Position numbers and translations under genes: made by a program. Shown piece after piece: positions 1 to 7,107 of a stretch of 11,012 nucleotides of DNA (the first letter of the stretch is position 1; every line of letters begins with the position of its first letter). The notes beneath the pieces are model-generated. The model saw only the letters and a list, made by a program, of their open reading frames with translations. It did not search any database and was not told the origin of the DNA. Origin of the DNA: Deltaproteobacteria bacterium (GTDB lineage Bacteria; Desulfobacterota; Desulfobacteria; Desulfobacterales; ETH-SRB1). Location of the stretch: NCBI GenBank assembly GCA_030611115.1, contig JAUWQK010000017.1, positions 1 to 11,012 of the forward strand, given 5' to 3'.

Positions 1-473
1 AATATTATAATTCTTTCAGGATCAACGTCCTTGCGTGCCGTTAAAATATCATATGCTGAAAGAAAAGCTTCATTAATACTTTTTTTAGAAGGGCTTCCCT
101 CAGACCTGCCGTAACCAGGGTATTCAACAAGCATCACCCCAACTCCAAGGGCAGTAAAATTCTTAAACTCCTCCGGCCAGAAGTCAATTAATTCTGCATT
201 GCCATGAGCAAAAATTACAGCCGGACAAGCGCCTTTATCATGCCCGGCTGCCGGCGACATAAACCATGCTTCGACCTTGCCGGAACTTGTGTTCAGCCAT
301 ATTTTTTCCAGACCGTAAGTTTTATCTTCCGTGCTTGAAAATTCAGGGATTTGATAGCGAGGGAATATGACCTGCCGCTGCACTAAGAAAAGAAAGCAAC
401 AATAACCAATGTATAAAAGAAAAGCCGATAAAATAAATTTGATCAGGATATTCACTTTTCCGCCTTTCAGCAT
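1..473 (-). CDS. alpha/beta hydrolase, membrane-anchored (C-terminus beyond window)
   Basis: Reading back from ATG at 473 the frame is open to the window edge (157 codons), so this is the N-terminal part only. Residues about 7-33 form one hydrophobic segment (NILIKFILSAFLLYIGY and onward), followed by a positively charged stretch (QRQVIFPRY). This suggests an N-terminal membrane anchor or uncleaved signal. Further on come the alpha/beta-hydrolase landmarks FAHGNAE (oxyanion-hole HGN motif) and VEYPGYGRSEGSPS (the strand and loop before the nucleophile elbow). This pattern fits the BEM46/ABHD13-like serine hydrolase group. The nucleophile GxSxG and the Asp/His triad members lie outside the window, so activity and substrate cannot be judged. 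A GTG at 455 preceded by AAAGGCGG is an equally good start and would leave the anchor intact. The gene starts 64 bp downstream of the exporter gene on the same strand, with a heptamer repeat in the gap. Confidence 0.82.
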   Translation of the reverse strand, partial: MLKGGKVNILIKFILSAFLLYIGYCCFLFLVQRQVIFPRYQIPEFSSTEDKTYGLEKIWLNTSSGKVEAWFMSPAAGHDKGACPAVIFAHGNAELIDFWPEEFKNFTALGVGVMLVEYPGYGRSEGSPSKKSINEAFLSAYDILTARKDVDPERIII

Positions 474-498
474 TCAACACTTCCGATCTATATTAGTA

Positions 499-530
499 AC
501 CGTGAACTGTAAACCGTGAACCGTGAACCG
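499..530 (+). repeat. heptamer repeat island A (ACCGTGA units)
   Basis: The bases read as degenerate 7-bp units: accgtga, actgta, aaccgtga, accgtga, accg. The island sits in the 64-bp gap between the exporter gene and the hydrolase. The same unit recurs at 4341-4374 (opposite orientation) and 4632-4660 (same orientation), so it is a dispersed element of this genome. No function is known to me. Confidence 0.7.
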
Positions 531-537
531 CTTGTAT

Positions 538-2520
538 TTATCCCTGTAGTTGATTTAATTTAAAATAAAACCCTCTCTTGGTCATCAATTCAACATGCGT
601 CCCTGTCTCAATTATCCGGCCTTTATTTATCACTATAATTCTGTCGGCATTGCGTGCTGTTGTAAGCCTGTGAGCAATAATAATAGATGTCCGGCTTTTC
701 ATAAGCTTGGAAACTGCCTCCTGAATCTTTTGCTCTGTCTCTGAATCAATATATGAAGTCGCCTCATCAAGTATAATAAGACCCGGATTACGGGCAAAAG
801 CTCTGGCAATTGATATCAACTGTCGTTCACCGCTGGAAATTGATGCGCCGCCTTCAGATAGAACGGTATCAATACCGTCCGGCAATCTGTTTATAAAACC
901 TTTACAATTTGAAGCCTCTAAAATATATTCCATTTCTTTTTCTGAGATCTTGCTGTTAGCCTGCCCTATGTTGTCGCGTATGGTTCCTGAAAACAGAAAA
1001 GGGTCCTGCATTACAAGCGCTATTTTCGACCTGAGAATCGATTTTTCATAATTTTTTATATTCTTTCCATTGATAAGTATTCTCCCTGATGTTGGATCAT
1101 AAAACCTGATAATAAGGTTGATCAAAGTTGTCTTTCCCGATCCTGTCCTTCCGACAACTGCTATTGTTTGGCCGGCAATTATTTTAAATGAAATTTTATT
1201 TAGAACCGGTTCGTCAGGAATATAACTGAAAGACACATCTTCCATCTCTATTTTGTCAATATTATCTATGGCAGGCAATTTGTATCCATTTTCAACCCTG
1301 GGTTGCGGCAACCTGTCTTTGTTATCAAATATCAAAAATATCCTCTCAGCCGATGCCATAGCATTTTGCATGATATTGTACTTTTCAGCCATGTCTCTTA
1401 TGGGCCTGAAAAACATTTTCATATAAGAAATAAAGGCAACAAGCGCACCAAGGCTTATACTGCCCGCCAGAGCTTGACCTCCTCCATAAAAAATAACAAG
1501 TGCTATAGTTACAGCTCCCAGAAGTTCCACAACAGGCATAAATATCGCAAAGATCTGCACCTGCTTCATGCCTGCCTGGTAATTTTCATTATTGAGCCTT
1601 TTAAAATCCCGGTAATTATCCTTCTCACGTAAAAATAGCTGTACAACTTTTATCCCCGCAATGGTTTCTGAAAACTTGGTATTTATTTCAGCAACCTTTA
1701 TCCTGAGAACCCTGAATGCATCTCTGGCCAGGCTTGAAAAATACAATGATGCGTACAAGACAAAAGGAAGTACAACAAAAGAAATCAGGGCCAACTGCCA
1801 GTTAATAGTGATTAGAACAAACATAATGCCAAAGAGAAGAAATATATCCTTAAACACAAAAGAAATAACCGAGGTGAACAGCTCGTGCATGTTCTGGGTA
1901 TCATTGGTGACCCTTGTGACAAGCCGGCCAACAGGATTCCGGCTGAAGAAAGCAACTGATAAATCCTGGATATGCGCAAAAAGACGGACCCTTAAATCAT
2001 GCATTATTTTCTGCCCGGTATATTCCATCAACATAACCTGCAAAAAATTTAGTACGAAATTTAAAAGAATTAATCCGATGAAAATGGCTGTTATAAGAGT
2101 TATTCCGGCTAAATCGTCTTTTCGCAATATGGAAAGATCTTCTTTGTCCAGTCCTGACAGGTCATCAAATGATATTAAAGCAAATGATCCGGAAATCTTG
2201 AATTGATCTGAATATTTGTTTACAATTGCTTTGATTTCAGGATCGGTTATGTCTGCCTCAAAAAATCTGACTTTATCTTCTCTGCTACGAACATCCTTAA
2301 AATTAGCTGATTCAAACTTGGGAACAATATACCTGTCTATTGCAATTTTGGTAATATACGGAAGGGACAGATCAAGGAGGGTAATAATAATGACAAGAAA
2401 TATTGATAATATGAAAAACAATCTATACGGTCTGGTAAAAGGATAAAGCCTTCTTAACATCTTTATATCATAAGGCTTCCCAAGCTGTTTTTCCTCAAAA
2501 TATCCGAAATCAGTACGCAT
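538..2520 (-). CDS. ABC exporter half-transporter, catalytic-site NBD subunit
   Basis: This 660-aa protein has the layout of an MsbA/MdlB-type exporter: an N-terminal six-helix transmembrane domain (to about residue 370) and a C-terminal ATPase domain. Visible ATPase motifs are the A-loop Tyr in VSFSY, Walker A GRTGSGKTT (457-465, K463), Q-loop MQDPF, Walker B LIILDE with catalytic E586, and the H-loop H617. The signature motif is abnormal: SSGERQ (562-567) instead of LSGGQ. Its Walker sites are therefore complete while its signature is poor, the reverse of the neighbouring subunit, so I infer a heterodimer that exports lipid, peptide or drug-like substrate from the inner membrane. A charged insert of about 70 residues (66-137) lies between TM1 and TM2, presumably outside the membrane. 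The start is firm: GAGGAG lies just upstream and the ATG overlaps the end of the upstream gene by 11 bp, which implies translational coupling. The substrate cannot be read from sequence. Confidence 0.95.
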   Translation of the reverse strand: MRTDFGYFEEKQLGKPYDIKMLRRLYPFTRPYRLFFILSIFLVIIITLLDLSLPYITKIAIDRYIVPKFESANFKDVRSREDKVRFFEADITDPEIKAIVNKYSDQFKISGSFALISFDDLSGLDKEDLSILRKDDLAGITLITAIFIGLILLNFVLNFLQVMLMEYTGQKIMHDLRVRLFAHIQDLSVAFFSRNPVGRLVTRVTNDTQNMHELFTSVISFVFKDIFLLFGIMFVLITINWQLALISFVVLPFVLYASLYFSSLARDAFRVLRIKVAEINTKFSETIAGIKVVQLFLREKDNYRDFKRLNNENYQAGMKQVQIFAIFMPVVELLGAVTIALVIFYGGGQALAGSISLGALVAFISYMKMFFRPIRDMAEKYNIMQNAMASAERIFLIFDNKDRLPQPRVENGYKLPAIDNIDKIEMEDVSFSYIPDEPVLNKISFKIIAGQTIAVVGRTGSGKTTLINLIIRFYDPTSGRILINGKNIKNYEKSILRSKIALVMQDPFLFSGTIRDNIGQANSKISEKEMEYILEASNCKGFINRLPDGIDTVLSEGGASISSGERQLISIARAFARNPGLIILDEATSYIDSETEQKIQEAVSKLMKSRTSIIIAHRLTTARNADRIIVINKGRIIETGTHVELMTKRGFYFKLNQLQG

Positions 2521-4255
2521 TAAGCTCCTCTTCTATTTCCTGCAGGCGAAATGTTTTTGCGTAGTATCTGTCATTTTTCATCAAGTCCTCATGCATACCT
2601 GATTCTATAATGCGACCGCTATCCAGTACGATTATTCGATCAGCGAATTGAACCGCTGAAAGCCTGTGTGAAACAATTATTACTGTCTTTATGCCTGCCA
2701 ATGACTTTATGGTATTTATGATGGCGCTTCCGGTTTCCATATCCACCTGACTTACAGGGTCATCAAGGATCAGAATGGCGCTGTCTCGCAAAAGCGCACG
2801 GGCAAGTGCTATGCGCTGTTTCTGTCCTCCGGAAAGAATTACTCCTTTTTCTCCTACTATTGTTTCAAAACCGTCGGAAAAGGATTTTATTGTACTATAC
2901 AAAGATGCTTCCTTAACAGCTTTAACCAATTCCTTTTCATCTGCTTCTTTATTTCCAAATAAAATGTTTTCCCTGATCGTACCTGCAAATAAAAACGGTT
3001 CCTGGGGCATAAAAGAAATCTGTGCCCTGAGATCCTTGAGCAGGATATTGCGGATATCTTTTTCGTCTAATGTTATCCTGCCGCTTGTTACATCAAAGAG
3101 TCTTGGAATAAGGTTTGCAAAGGTTGTTTTACCGCTTCCGGGAGCTCCCACAATACCCAATACCTTTCCCTTATCCAGATTTATATCAATTCCGGCAAGT
3201 ACAGTCTCTTTATCATGACCATACGAAAATGTGACGTTTTCAAAAACAATGCTTCCCTGTACGAGTTCAAGATGCTCTGCGCCGGAGCAGTCATCAATCT
3301 CTGGCCTGTTCTGTAAAATCTTATCTATTCTATCTAATGACGCTCTTCCCCGCTGTAGAAGGTTGGTTACCCAGCCCATAGCCATCATCGGCCATGTAAG
3401 AAGGCCGAGATAGCTTATGAACGCCACAAAATCTCCTGGAGTAATCGTCAGGCCTATGGTTTGTCGCCCCCCGAGATAAAGGACTATTGCAAGGCTGATA
3501 TTTGAAAAAAGGAGCATCATCGGGAAGAAAGACCCTGTTATCCTTACAAGTTTCAGGTTGCTGTTTATATAATCCTTTGATATTTTTTCCAGTCTGATTC
3601 TCTCATCTTTTTCCCTGTTATATGCTTTTATAATTCGGATACCTGCAAATCTTTCTCTCGTAACCTCGGTTAACTCAGAAAATGTCCCCTGTACTTCCTG
3701 ATAAAGACGGTGCATCTTTTTACTGAAAAAGCGCGTGCCAAAAATAATCATCGGCATAGGAATTAATACAAATAAAGTCAGTTTGACATTAATATATGCC
3801 ATAAAACCAATAGCAGCGGAACCAAGCACAATTGAATCTGTAAGAGCTACCATCCCCATGCCGGTCGCCATTCTGATATGCTGGATATCATTGGTTGCAT
3901 GAGCCATAATATCGCCGGTCTTGACTTTATCGAAAAAAGAAGGGGAAAGAGTTTGAATATGATCAAAAAGCCTGTTTCTCAGCCCCTCTTCCACTCTTCT
4001 TGACGTGCCTATAAGGCAGCGCCGCCATCCATACCTGAACAATGCAATCAAAACAGCTATGCCCACTATATAAAGTGCATAGTACGAAAGTCTTATTGCA
4101 TCGACCCTGAAGGCTGTGATGTCATCAACAGCCCATTTTATAATTCTGGGAATAAACAGTTGCAGGAAATCGACAACTATCAGACATACAAGACCGAAAA
4201 AAATTAAAAATCGTTTTTCAAAAAAATATGGTTTTATTAACCTTATTGATTTCAT
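2510..4255 (-). CDS. ABC exporter half-transporter, degenerate-site NBD subunit
   Basis: The 581-aa product starts MKSIRLIKPYFF and has a six-helix membrane domain followed by an ATPase domain. Motifs are A-loop Tyr in VTFSY, Walker A GAPGSGKTT (370-378, K376), Q-loop MPQEPF, a canonical signature LSGGQ (474-478) and H-loop H530. Walker B reads LILDDP: Asp499 stands where the catalytic Glu should be. In known heterodimeric exporters (BmrCD, TM287/288, TmrAB) this same Asp marks the subunit forming the non-hydrolysing site. Paired with the neighbour, one composite site is D499 plus SSGER (degenerate) and the other is E586 plus LSGGQ (competent). The frame stays open to 4348, but those 31 extra residues are translated repeats (period-9 and CCTGGYC units) and do not resemble an exporter N-terminus. 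The start at 4255 is therefore preferred, with a weak GGTGA supplied by the repeat. It is the first gene of the exporter pair. Confidence 0.93.
   Translation of the reverse strand: MKSIRLIKPYFFEKRFLIFFGLVCLIVVDFLQLFIPRIIKWAVDDITAFRVDAIRLSYYALYIVGIAVLIALFRYGWRRCLIGTSRRVEEGLRNRLFDHIQTLSPSFFDKVKTGDIMAHATNDIQHIRMATGMGMVALTDSIVLGSAAIGFMAYINVKLTLFVLIPMPMIIFGTRFFSKKMHRLYQEVQGTFSELTEVTRERFAGIRIIKAYNREKDERIRLEKISKDYINSNLKLVRITGSFFPMMLLFSNISLAIVLYLGGRQTIGLTITPGDFVAFISYLGLLTWPMMAMGWVTNLLQRGRASLDRIDKILQNRPEIDDCSGAEHLELVQGSIVFENVTFSYGHDKETVLAGIDINLDKGKVLGIVGAPGSGKTTFANLIPRLFDVTSGRITLDEKDIRNILLKDLRAQISFMPQEPFLFAGTIRENILFGNKEADEKELVKAVKEASLYSTIKSFSDGFETIVGEKGVILSGGQKQRIALARALLRDSAILILDDPVSQVDMETGSAIINTIKSLAGIKTVIIVSHRLSAVQFADRIIVLDSGRIIESGMHEDLMKNDRYYAKTFRLQEIEEELNAY
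2525..2530 (-). promoter_or_regulatory. Shine-Dalgarno site of the downstream exporter gene
   Basis: GAGGAG lies four bases before the ATG at 2520 and inside the last codons of the upstream exporter gene. It fixes the start and supports coupled translation of the two subunits. Confidence 0.75.
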
Positions 4256-4263
4256 ATTTTTTT

Positions 4264-4290
4264 CACCACAAAGAGCACGAAGAACACAAA
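4264..4290 (+). repeat. period-9 repeat, three units
   Basis: Three consecutive 9-mers: caccacaaa, gagcacgaa, gaacacaaa. On the minus strand this tract lies directly before the exporter start codon and its GGTGA is the only Shine-Dalgarno-like sequence there. Very similar CACCACGAAGAGCACGAAG tracts are dispersed between genes in many bacterial genomes. Confidence 0.65.
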
Positions 4291-4298
4291 TATTAAAA

Positions 4299-4317
4299 CC
4301 CCTGGTCCCTGGCCCCG
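4299..4317 (+). repeat. CCTGGYC period-7 repeat
   Basis: The tract reads cctggtc, cctggcc, then ccgtg, again with a seven-base period but a different unit from the neighbouring GTGAACC islands. It lies inside the open frame upstream of the preferred exporter start, which argues that this stretch is not coding. Confidence 0.5.
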
Positions 4318-4340
4318 TGTTACTTAAAAAGCTTTTATAA

Positions 4341-4374
4341 CCGTTCACGGGTTCAGAGGTTCATGGTTCACGGA
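4341..4374 (-). repeat. heptamer repeat island B (inverted orientation)
   Basis: On the plus strand it reads ccgttcacgg gttcagaggt tcatggttca cgga. The reverse complement gives degenerate CCGTGAA/CCATGAA units of the island A type. Islands A and B bracket the two exporter genes in opposite orientation. Confidence 0.65.
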
Positions 4375-4455
4375 GTAATGGACTACCGACTTCAACACTC
4401 TACTACATGTCGTACCATGAAAAGGATCTACTATAGTTTCTTGTCAGCACCTAAT

Positions 4456-4626
4456 GGGTGCCATGGACAAACTTGTTTGTCCGTGCAAATGACGTCGATA
4501 CAAAGAACAATGTTCGGTATTTCAATGATTGAGGTCATCTGCATTTTTTAAAATTCTTCTGTTACCGGCAGTTCCCATTATTCGGCAGAAAAGGGGCACG
4601 GACAAACAAGTTTGTCCATGGCACCC
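4456..4626. mobile_element. REPIN/MITE-like element with perfect 31-bp inverted ends
   Basis: The 31 bases at 4456-4486 are the exact reverse complement of 4596-4626, with 109 bp between them. Each 31-mer also contains its own small hairpin (GGACAAAC, two bases, GTTTGTCC; 4465-4482 in the left copy). Two palindromic units facing each other across a short spacer is the layout of a REPIN, the doublet form of REP sequences mobilised by RAYT transposases. No protein-coding frame in it looks real. A RAYT-type transposase lies about 3 kb away, but its own termini differ from this unit, so a link is only a hypothesis. An attenuating stem between the divergent genes is an alternative. Confidence 0.7.
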
Positions 4627-4631
4627 GTCGG

Positions 4632-4660
4632 TGTGAACCGTGAACTGTGAACCGTAAACC
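4632..4660 (+). repeat. heptamer repeat island C
   Basis: Reads gtgaacc, gtgaact, gtgaacc, gtaaacc: four tandem heptamers with two variant positions. It abuts the right end of the 31-bp inverted-repeat element and has the same orientation as island A. Confidence 0.7.
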
Positions 4661-4666
4661 CAAGTA

Positions 4667-4682
4667 GTTACAAAGTTACAAA
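4667..4682 (+). repeat. tandem gttacaaa x2
   Basis: Two exact copies of an 8-mer about 80 bp before the exoribonuclease start. It could be an operator-like site or simply slippage. A TATAAC at 4689-4694 just after it is a weak -10 candidate without a recognisable -35. Confidence 0.4.
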
Positions 4683-4764
4683 ATCTTTTATAACAGAATC
4701 GAATGCCGGTCAACATCAGGCGGAACATTGACTTTCTCATGCCTGATTGTTATGATTTATTATT

Positions 4765-6747
4765 ATGGAAACAGGAAATATTGTAGAATATATCGACCAC
4801 CAGAAAATTATATGCGGCGTCATTCTTGAAGTCAAAAAACAGAAGCTCAGGATTCTTACTGAAAACAATCGGGAAATCAAGCTGTCGCCTGGTCGGCTAT
4901 CACATAAATGCAACACGCACCTTAACCTTTCAATGGGTAAATATAAGCTGGTCGAGGCATTAAAGGAAATAGCCGGCAAACGTAACGCCCTGATTAATCA
5001 TATAGATATAAAGGAGTTATGGGAAATTCTGAATGCAGAAAAAAAATGGATAGATCTTGCCACAATGACTGAATTCTGTTTCCCGGATGGTCCTACTTAT
5101 GACCATGAATCCGCAGTTGTAAGAGCATTTTTTAAAAACAGATCATATTTTAAATTTAACCACGACCGTTTTTCCCCTTATTCGGAGGAGCAGGTAGAAC
5201 AGATTGCCTGCCAGCAGAAAGAAGCCGCCCGAAAAAATCGTATTATAGATGAGGGCTCTGCCTGGCTAAAAAAAATGCTCGATATCGAAAAACCTTACTT
5301 GCCTGATGATAAAACAGAATGCATGGATATTCTTAAATCCTGCTATCTCTTCCAAAAGGAAAGCCCGCACTACTCCCTTGGCAAAGAAATTCTTAAAAAA
5401 GCAGGTATAGATAACATAGAAATAGTATTCCAGTTCCTTGTAAAGCTTGGTGTCTGGGATAAAAATGAAAACATTGAATTGCACAAATATGAAATCCCGA
5501 CCGTCTTCTCTAACGAGGTCATGAAAAATGCAACAGACCTGGTTGCCAGGCATAAAGACCCTGCCGGCTTTAAAGGCAGGCTGGACCTGACCGGCATCTC
5601 TGCAATTACGATAGACGGACAATCAACTCTTGATTTTGATGATGCCATAACCATTGAAGACAAAGGTGATCATTATCGTCTTGGCGTTCATGTCGCCGAT
5701 CTCGGCCATTTCATTAAAAAAGAAGATATTATAGACAAAGAGGCTGTTAATCGGGGAAGCTCCATTTATATGCCTGACCAAAAATTACCGATGCTGCCTT
5801 CATGCCTTGCAGAAAATTTATGCAGTCTGATAGCAGGGGAAGTACGTCCGGCTATAAGTGTAATAATTAAATTAAGCAGATCGGCTGAAATAATCAATTA
5901 CGAAATTGTTTCGAGCCTGGTTAAGGTTAAGAGGCAACTAACCTATTATGATGTCAATACAATTGCCAATGAAGATCACGAAGTGCTTATTCTTCACGCT
6001 ATAGCAAAAAAGTTTCGGGAAAAAAGATTAAAGCGGGGCGCAGTTCAAATATCTCTGCCTGACATCAACGTCTGGTTGGACAATGACAAGGTAAATGTTA
6101 CAAAAATAAACAGAGAAAGCCCTGGAAGGATGCTTGTTTCAGAAATAATGATCATGGCCAACTGGCTTATGGCGGAATTCCTTCTGAAACATGATATGCC
6201 GGCAATCTTCAGGTCTCAGGCTGAACCAAGGGAACGTCTCTATAAGGGAGAAGAAGGCACACTTTTTCAAAACTGGATGCAGCGAAAATTCTTGAGCCGT
6301 TTTATTTTGAGCCCTGAAGCGGAGAATCACTCAGGCCTTGGATTAAATGCCTATGTTACCGCCACCTCTCCGATACGTAAATGTTTTGACCTGATTACAC
6401 AGCGTCAGTTGAGGGGAATTTTTGGATTAGAAGAGCCTTACACAAAGGAAGAAATAGAAAGTTTAATACAGCGCCTTGAGCAGCCCATGAGTTATGTATC
6501 AAAGCTCCAGTTCAGTCGTCACAGGTACTGGTTATTGAAATATCTTGAAAGGAAAATCAGAGAGAAACAAGAAGCTATCGTTCTCTCCAGGCGAAAGGAT
6601 GATTACCAGGTACTGCTTACTGAATATATGATTGAATGTGACCTGCCTATATCCACTGGTATTAACTTAAAACCGCAGGACCTCATCCACGTTACAATAC
6701 AACACGTAAATGCAAGAAAAAATGTTATTTCCGTATTTGTGAGCTGA
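4765..6747 (+). CDS. RNase II/R-family 3'-5' exoribonuclease
   Basis: The 660-aa protein contains a full RNB catalytic domain (about 265-590). The metal-binding motif TIDGQSTLDFDDA supplies all four conserved aspartates (D284, D290, D292, D293). It is followed by VHVADLGHF, NRGSSIYMPDQKLPMLP (N329, R330) and the substrate-binding TSPIR (534-538). The family degrades single-stranded RNA processively from the 3' end, releasing nucleoside monophosphates in the cytoplasm during mRNA and rRNA turnover. The N-terminal 260 residues do not show the usual paired cold-shock domains of E. coli RNase R. They begin with a short OB/SH3-like stretch (GNIVEYIDHQKIICGVILEV) and a charged helical linker. The C-terminal S1-like region is short (about 610-660). 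This layout is nearer the RNase II-like proteins of cyanobacteria and Desulfobacterota than RNase R. No good Shine-Dalgarno precedes the ATG, and no in-frame upstream ATG improves it. The gene is probably monocistronic and converges on the hicB remnant. Confidence 0.93.
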   Translation: METGNIVEYIDHQKIICGVILEVKKQKLRILTENNREIKLSPGRLSHKCNTHLNLSMGKYKLVEALKEIAGKRNALINHIDIKELWEILNAEKKWIDLATMTEFCFPDGPTYDHESAVVRAFFKNRSYFKFNHDRFSPYSEEQVEQIACQQKEAARKNRIIDEGSAWLKKMLDIEKPYLPDDKTECMDILKSCYLFQKESPHYSLGKEILKKAGIDNIEIVFQFLVKLGVWDKNENIELHKYEIPTVFSNEVMKNATDLVARHKDPAGFKGRLDLTGISAITIDGQSTLDFDDAITIEDKGDHYRLGVHVADLGHFIKKEDIIDKEAVNRGSSIYMPDQKLPMLPSCLAENLCSLIAGEVRPAISVIIKLSRSAEIINYEIVSSLVKVKRQLTYYDVNTIANEDHEVLILHAIAKKFREKRLKRGAVQISLPDINVWLDNDKVNVTKINRESPGRMLVSEIMIMANWLMAEFLLKHDMPAIFRSQAEPRERLYKGEEGTLFQNWMQRKFLSRFILSPEAENHSGLGLNAYVTATSPIRKCFDLITQRQLRGIFGLEEPYTKEEIESLIQRLEQPMSYVSKLQFSRHRYWLLKYLERKIREKQEAIVLSRRKDDYQVLLTEYMIECDLPISTGINLKPQDLIHVTIQHVNARKNVISVFVS

Positions 6748-6809
6748 TAATGCCTGCCGTCAGTGTAGAGATCTTAGCACATTTCTTTGCAAAAAATCGC
6801 TCAACTTAG

Positions 6810-7076
6810 TTAATGAGCATGAATAACTTGATTCAAAGTATCAGCAACCCATTGGTTGAGACTTTTACCAGTTTTTGCAGCAGCGGCAGCAATTTCACCA
6901 TGCAAGGAGCTATCAACGCGGACAACAAATTTACCGGAAAATGGTTTATTCGGCTCTCTGCCGGCTTTCTCACAACTCTCAAGATAAAAGTCAACGGCCT
7001 CATAGAAAGCGGCTTTCAATTCAGACACAGTTTCACCGTGAAACCCAACCGTGTCTCTGAAGAAAAAAGGGGTCAA
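6810..7076 (-). pseudogene. HicB-type antitoxin, 5'-truncated remnant
   Basis: The 88 codons give DTVGFHGETVSELKAAFYEAVDFYLESC, then GREPNKPFSGKFVVRVDSSLHGEIAAAAAKTGKSLNQWVADTLNQV. This is the classic HicB-like antitoxin pattern: an RNase H-like fold remnant followed by a C-terminal ribbon-helix-helix (GKSLNQWV) that binds the operator of its own operon. Complete relatives have roughly 25-35 more residues before this point. Here homology stops at about 7060, where the transposon end begins, and the only start available is a TTG inside the repeat. I therefore read it as a remnant. No hicA toxin gene is visible on either side. Upstream in frame is the stop codon of the transposase (7089-7091), so both share a reading frame. 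Expression from transposon or intron promoters is conceivable but not shown. Confidence 0.8.
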
Positions 7077-7092
7077 AGAAAAAAGGGGTCAA
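7061..7092 (+). repeat. 16-bp tandem duplication at transposon/hicB junction
   Basis: agaaaaaaggggtcaa occurs twice without a gap (7061-7076 and 7077-7092). The second copy runs straight into the transposon terminal hairpin. It looks like a duplicated terminus (a second partial end copy or replication slippage), not a normal target-site duplication, because only one side carries it. Confidence 0.8.
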
Positions 7093-7107
7093 GTCTGCCT
7101 TTGACCC
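7085..7107 (+). repeat. RAYT element terminal inverted repeat, hicB side
   Basis: ggggtcaa, gtctgcct, ttgaccc forms a hairpin with 7-bp arms (7086-7092 with 7101-7107) and an 8-base loop. The other end of the element, reassembled from 10958-10961, 10042-10025 and 8100-8099, matches 19 of 22 bases in inverted orientation. The stop codon of the transposase (TGA, 7089-7091) lies inside this hairpin. Confidence 0.75.

Larger units (their letters stand above)
4256..4764. other. gene-free divergent intergenic region
   Basis: About 500 bp between the divergent exporter and exoribonuclease genes. It holds the repeats listed separately (period 9, period 7 twice, 31-bp inverted repeat, 8-mer tandem) and presumably both promoters. 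I cannot place a convincing sigma-70 promoter on either strand. Short open frames here are translations of the repeats and are not genes. Confidence 0.7.

Noticed and set aside
499..530. CRISPR array from the heptamer repeats
   Set aside because: The units are seven bases and contiguous, without spacers, and no cas gene is present.
4689..4694. Sigma-70 -10 box (TATAAC) for the exoribonuclease gene
   Set aside because: No acceptable -35 lies 16-18 bp upstream, so it is mentioned only as a weak candidate and not as a feature.
4363..4740. Two short ORFs (4363-4551 plus strand and 4522-4740 minus strand) that share the peptide GCHGQTCLSV
   Set aside because: The shared peptide is just the translation of the perfect 31-bp inverted repeat, and neither frame has a start signal or protein-like features.
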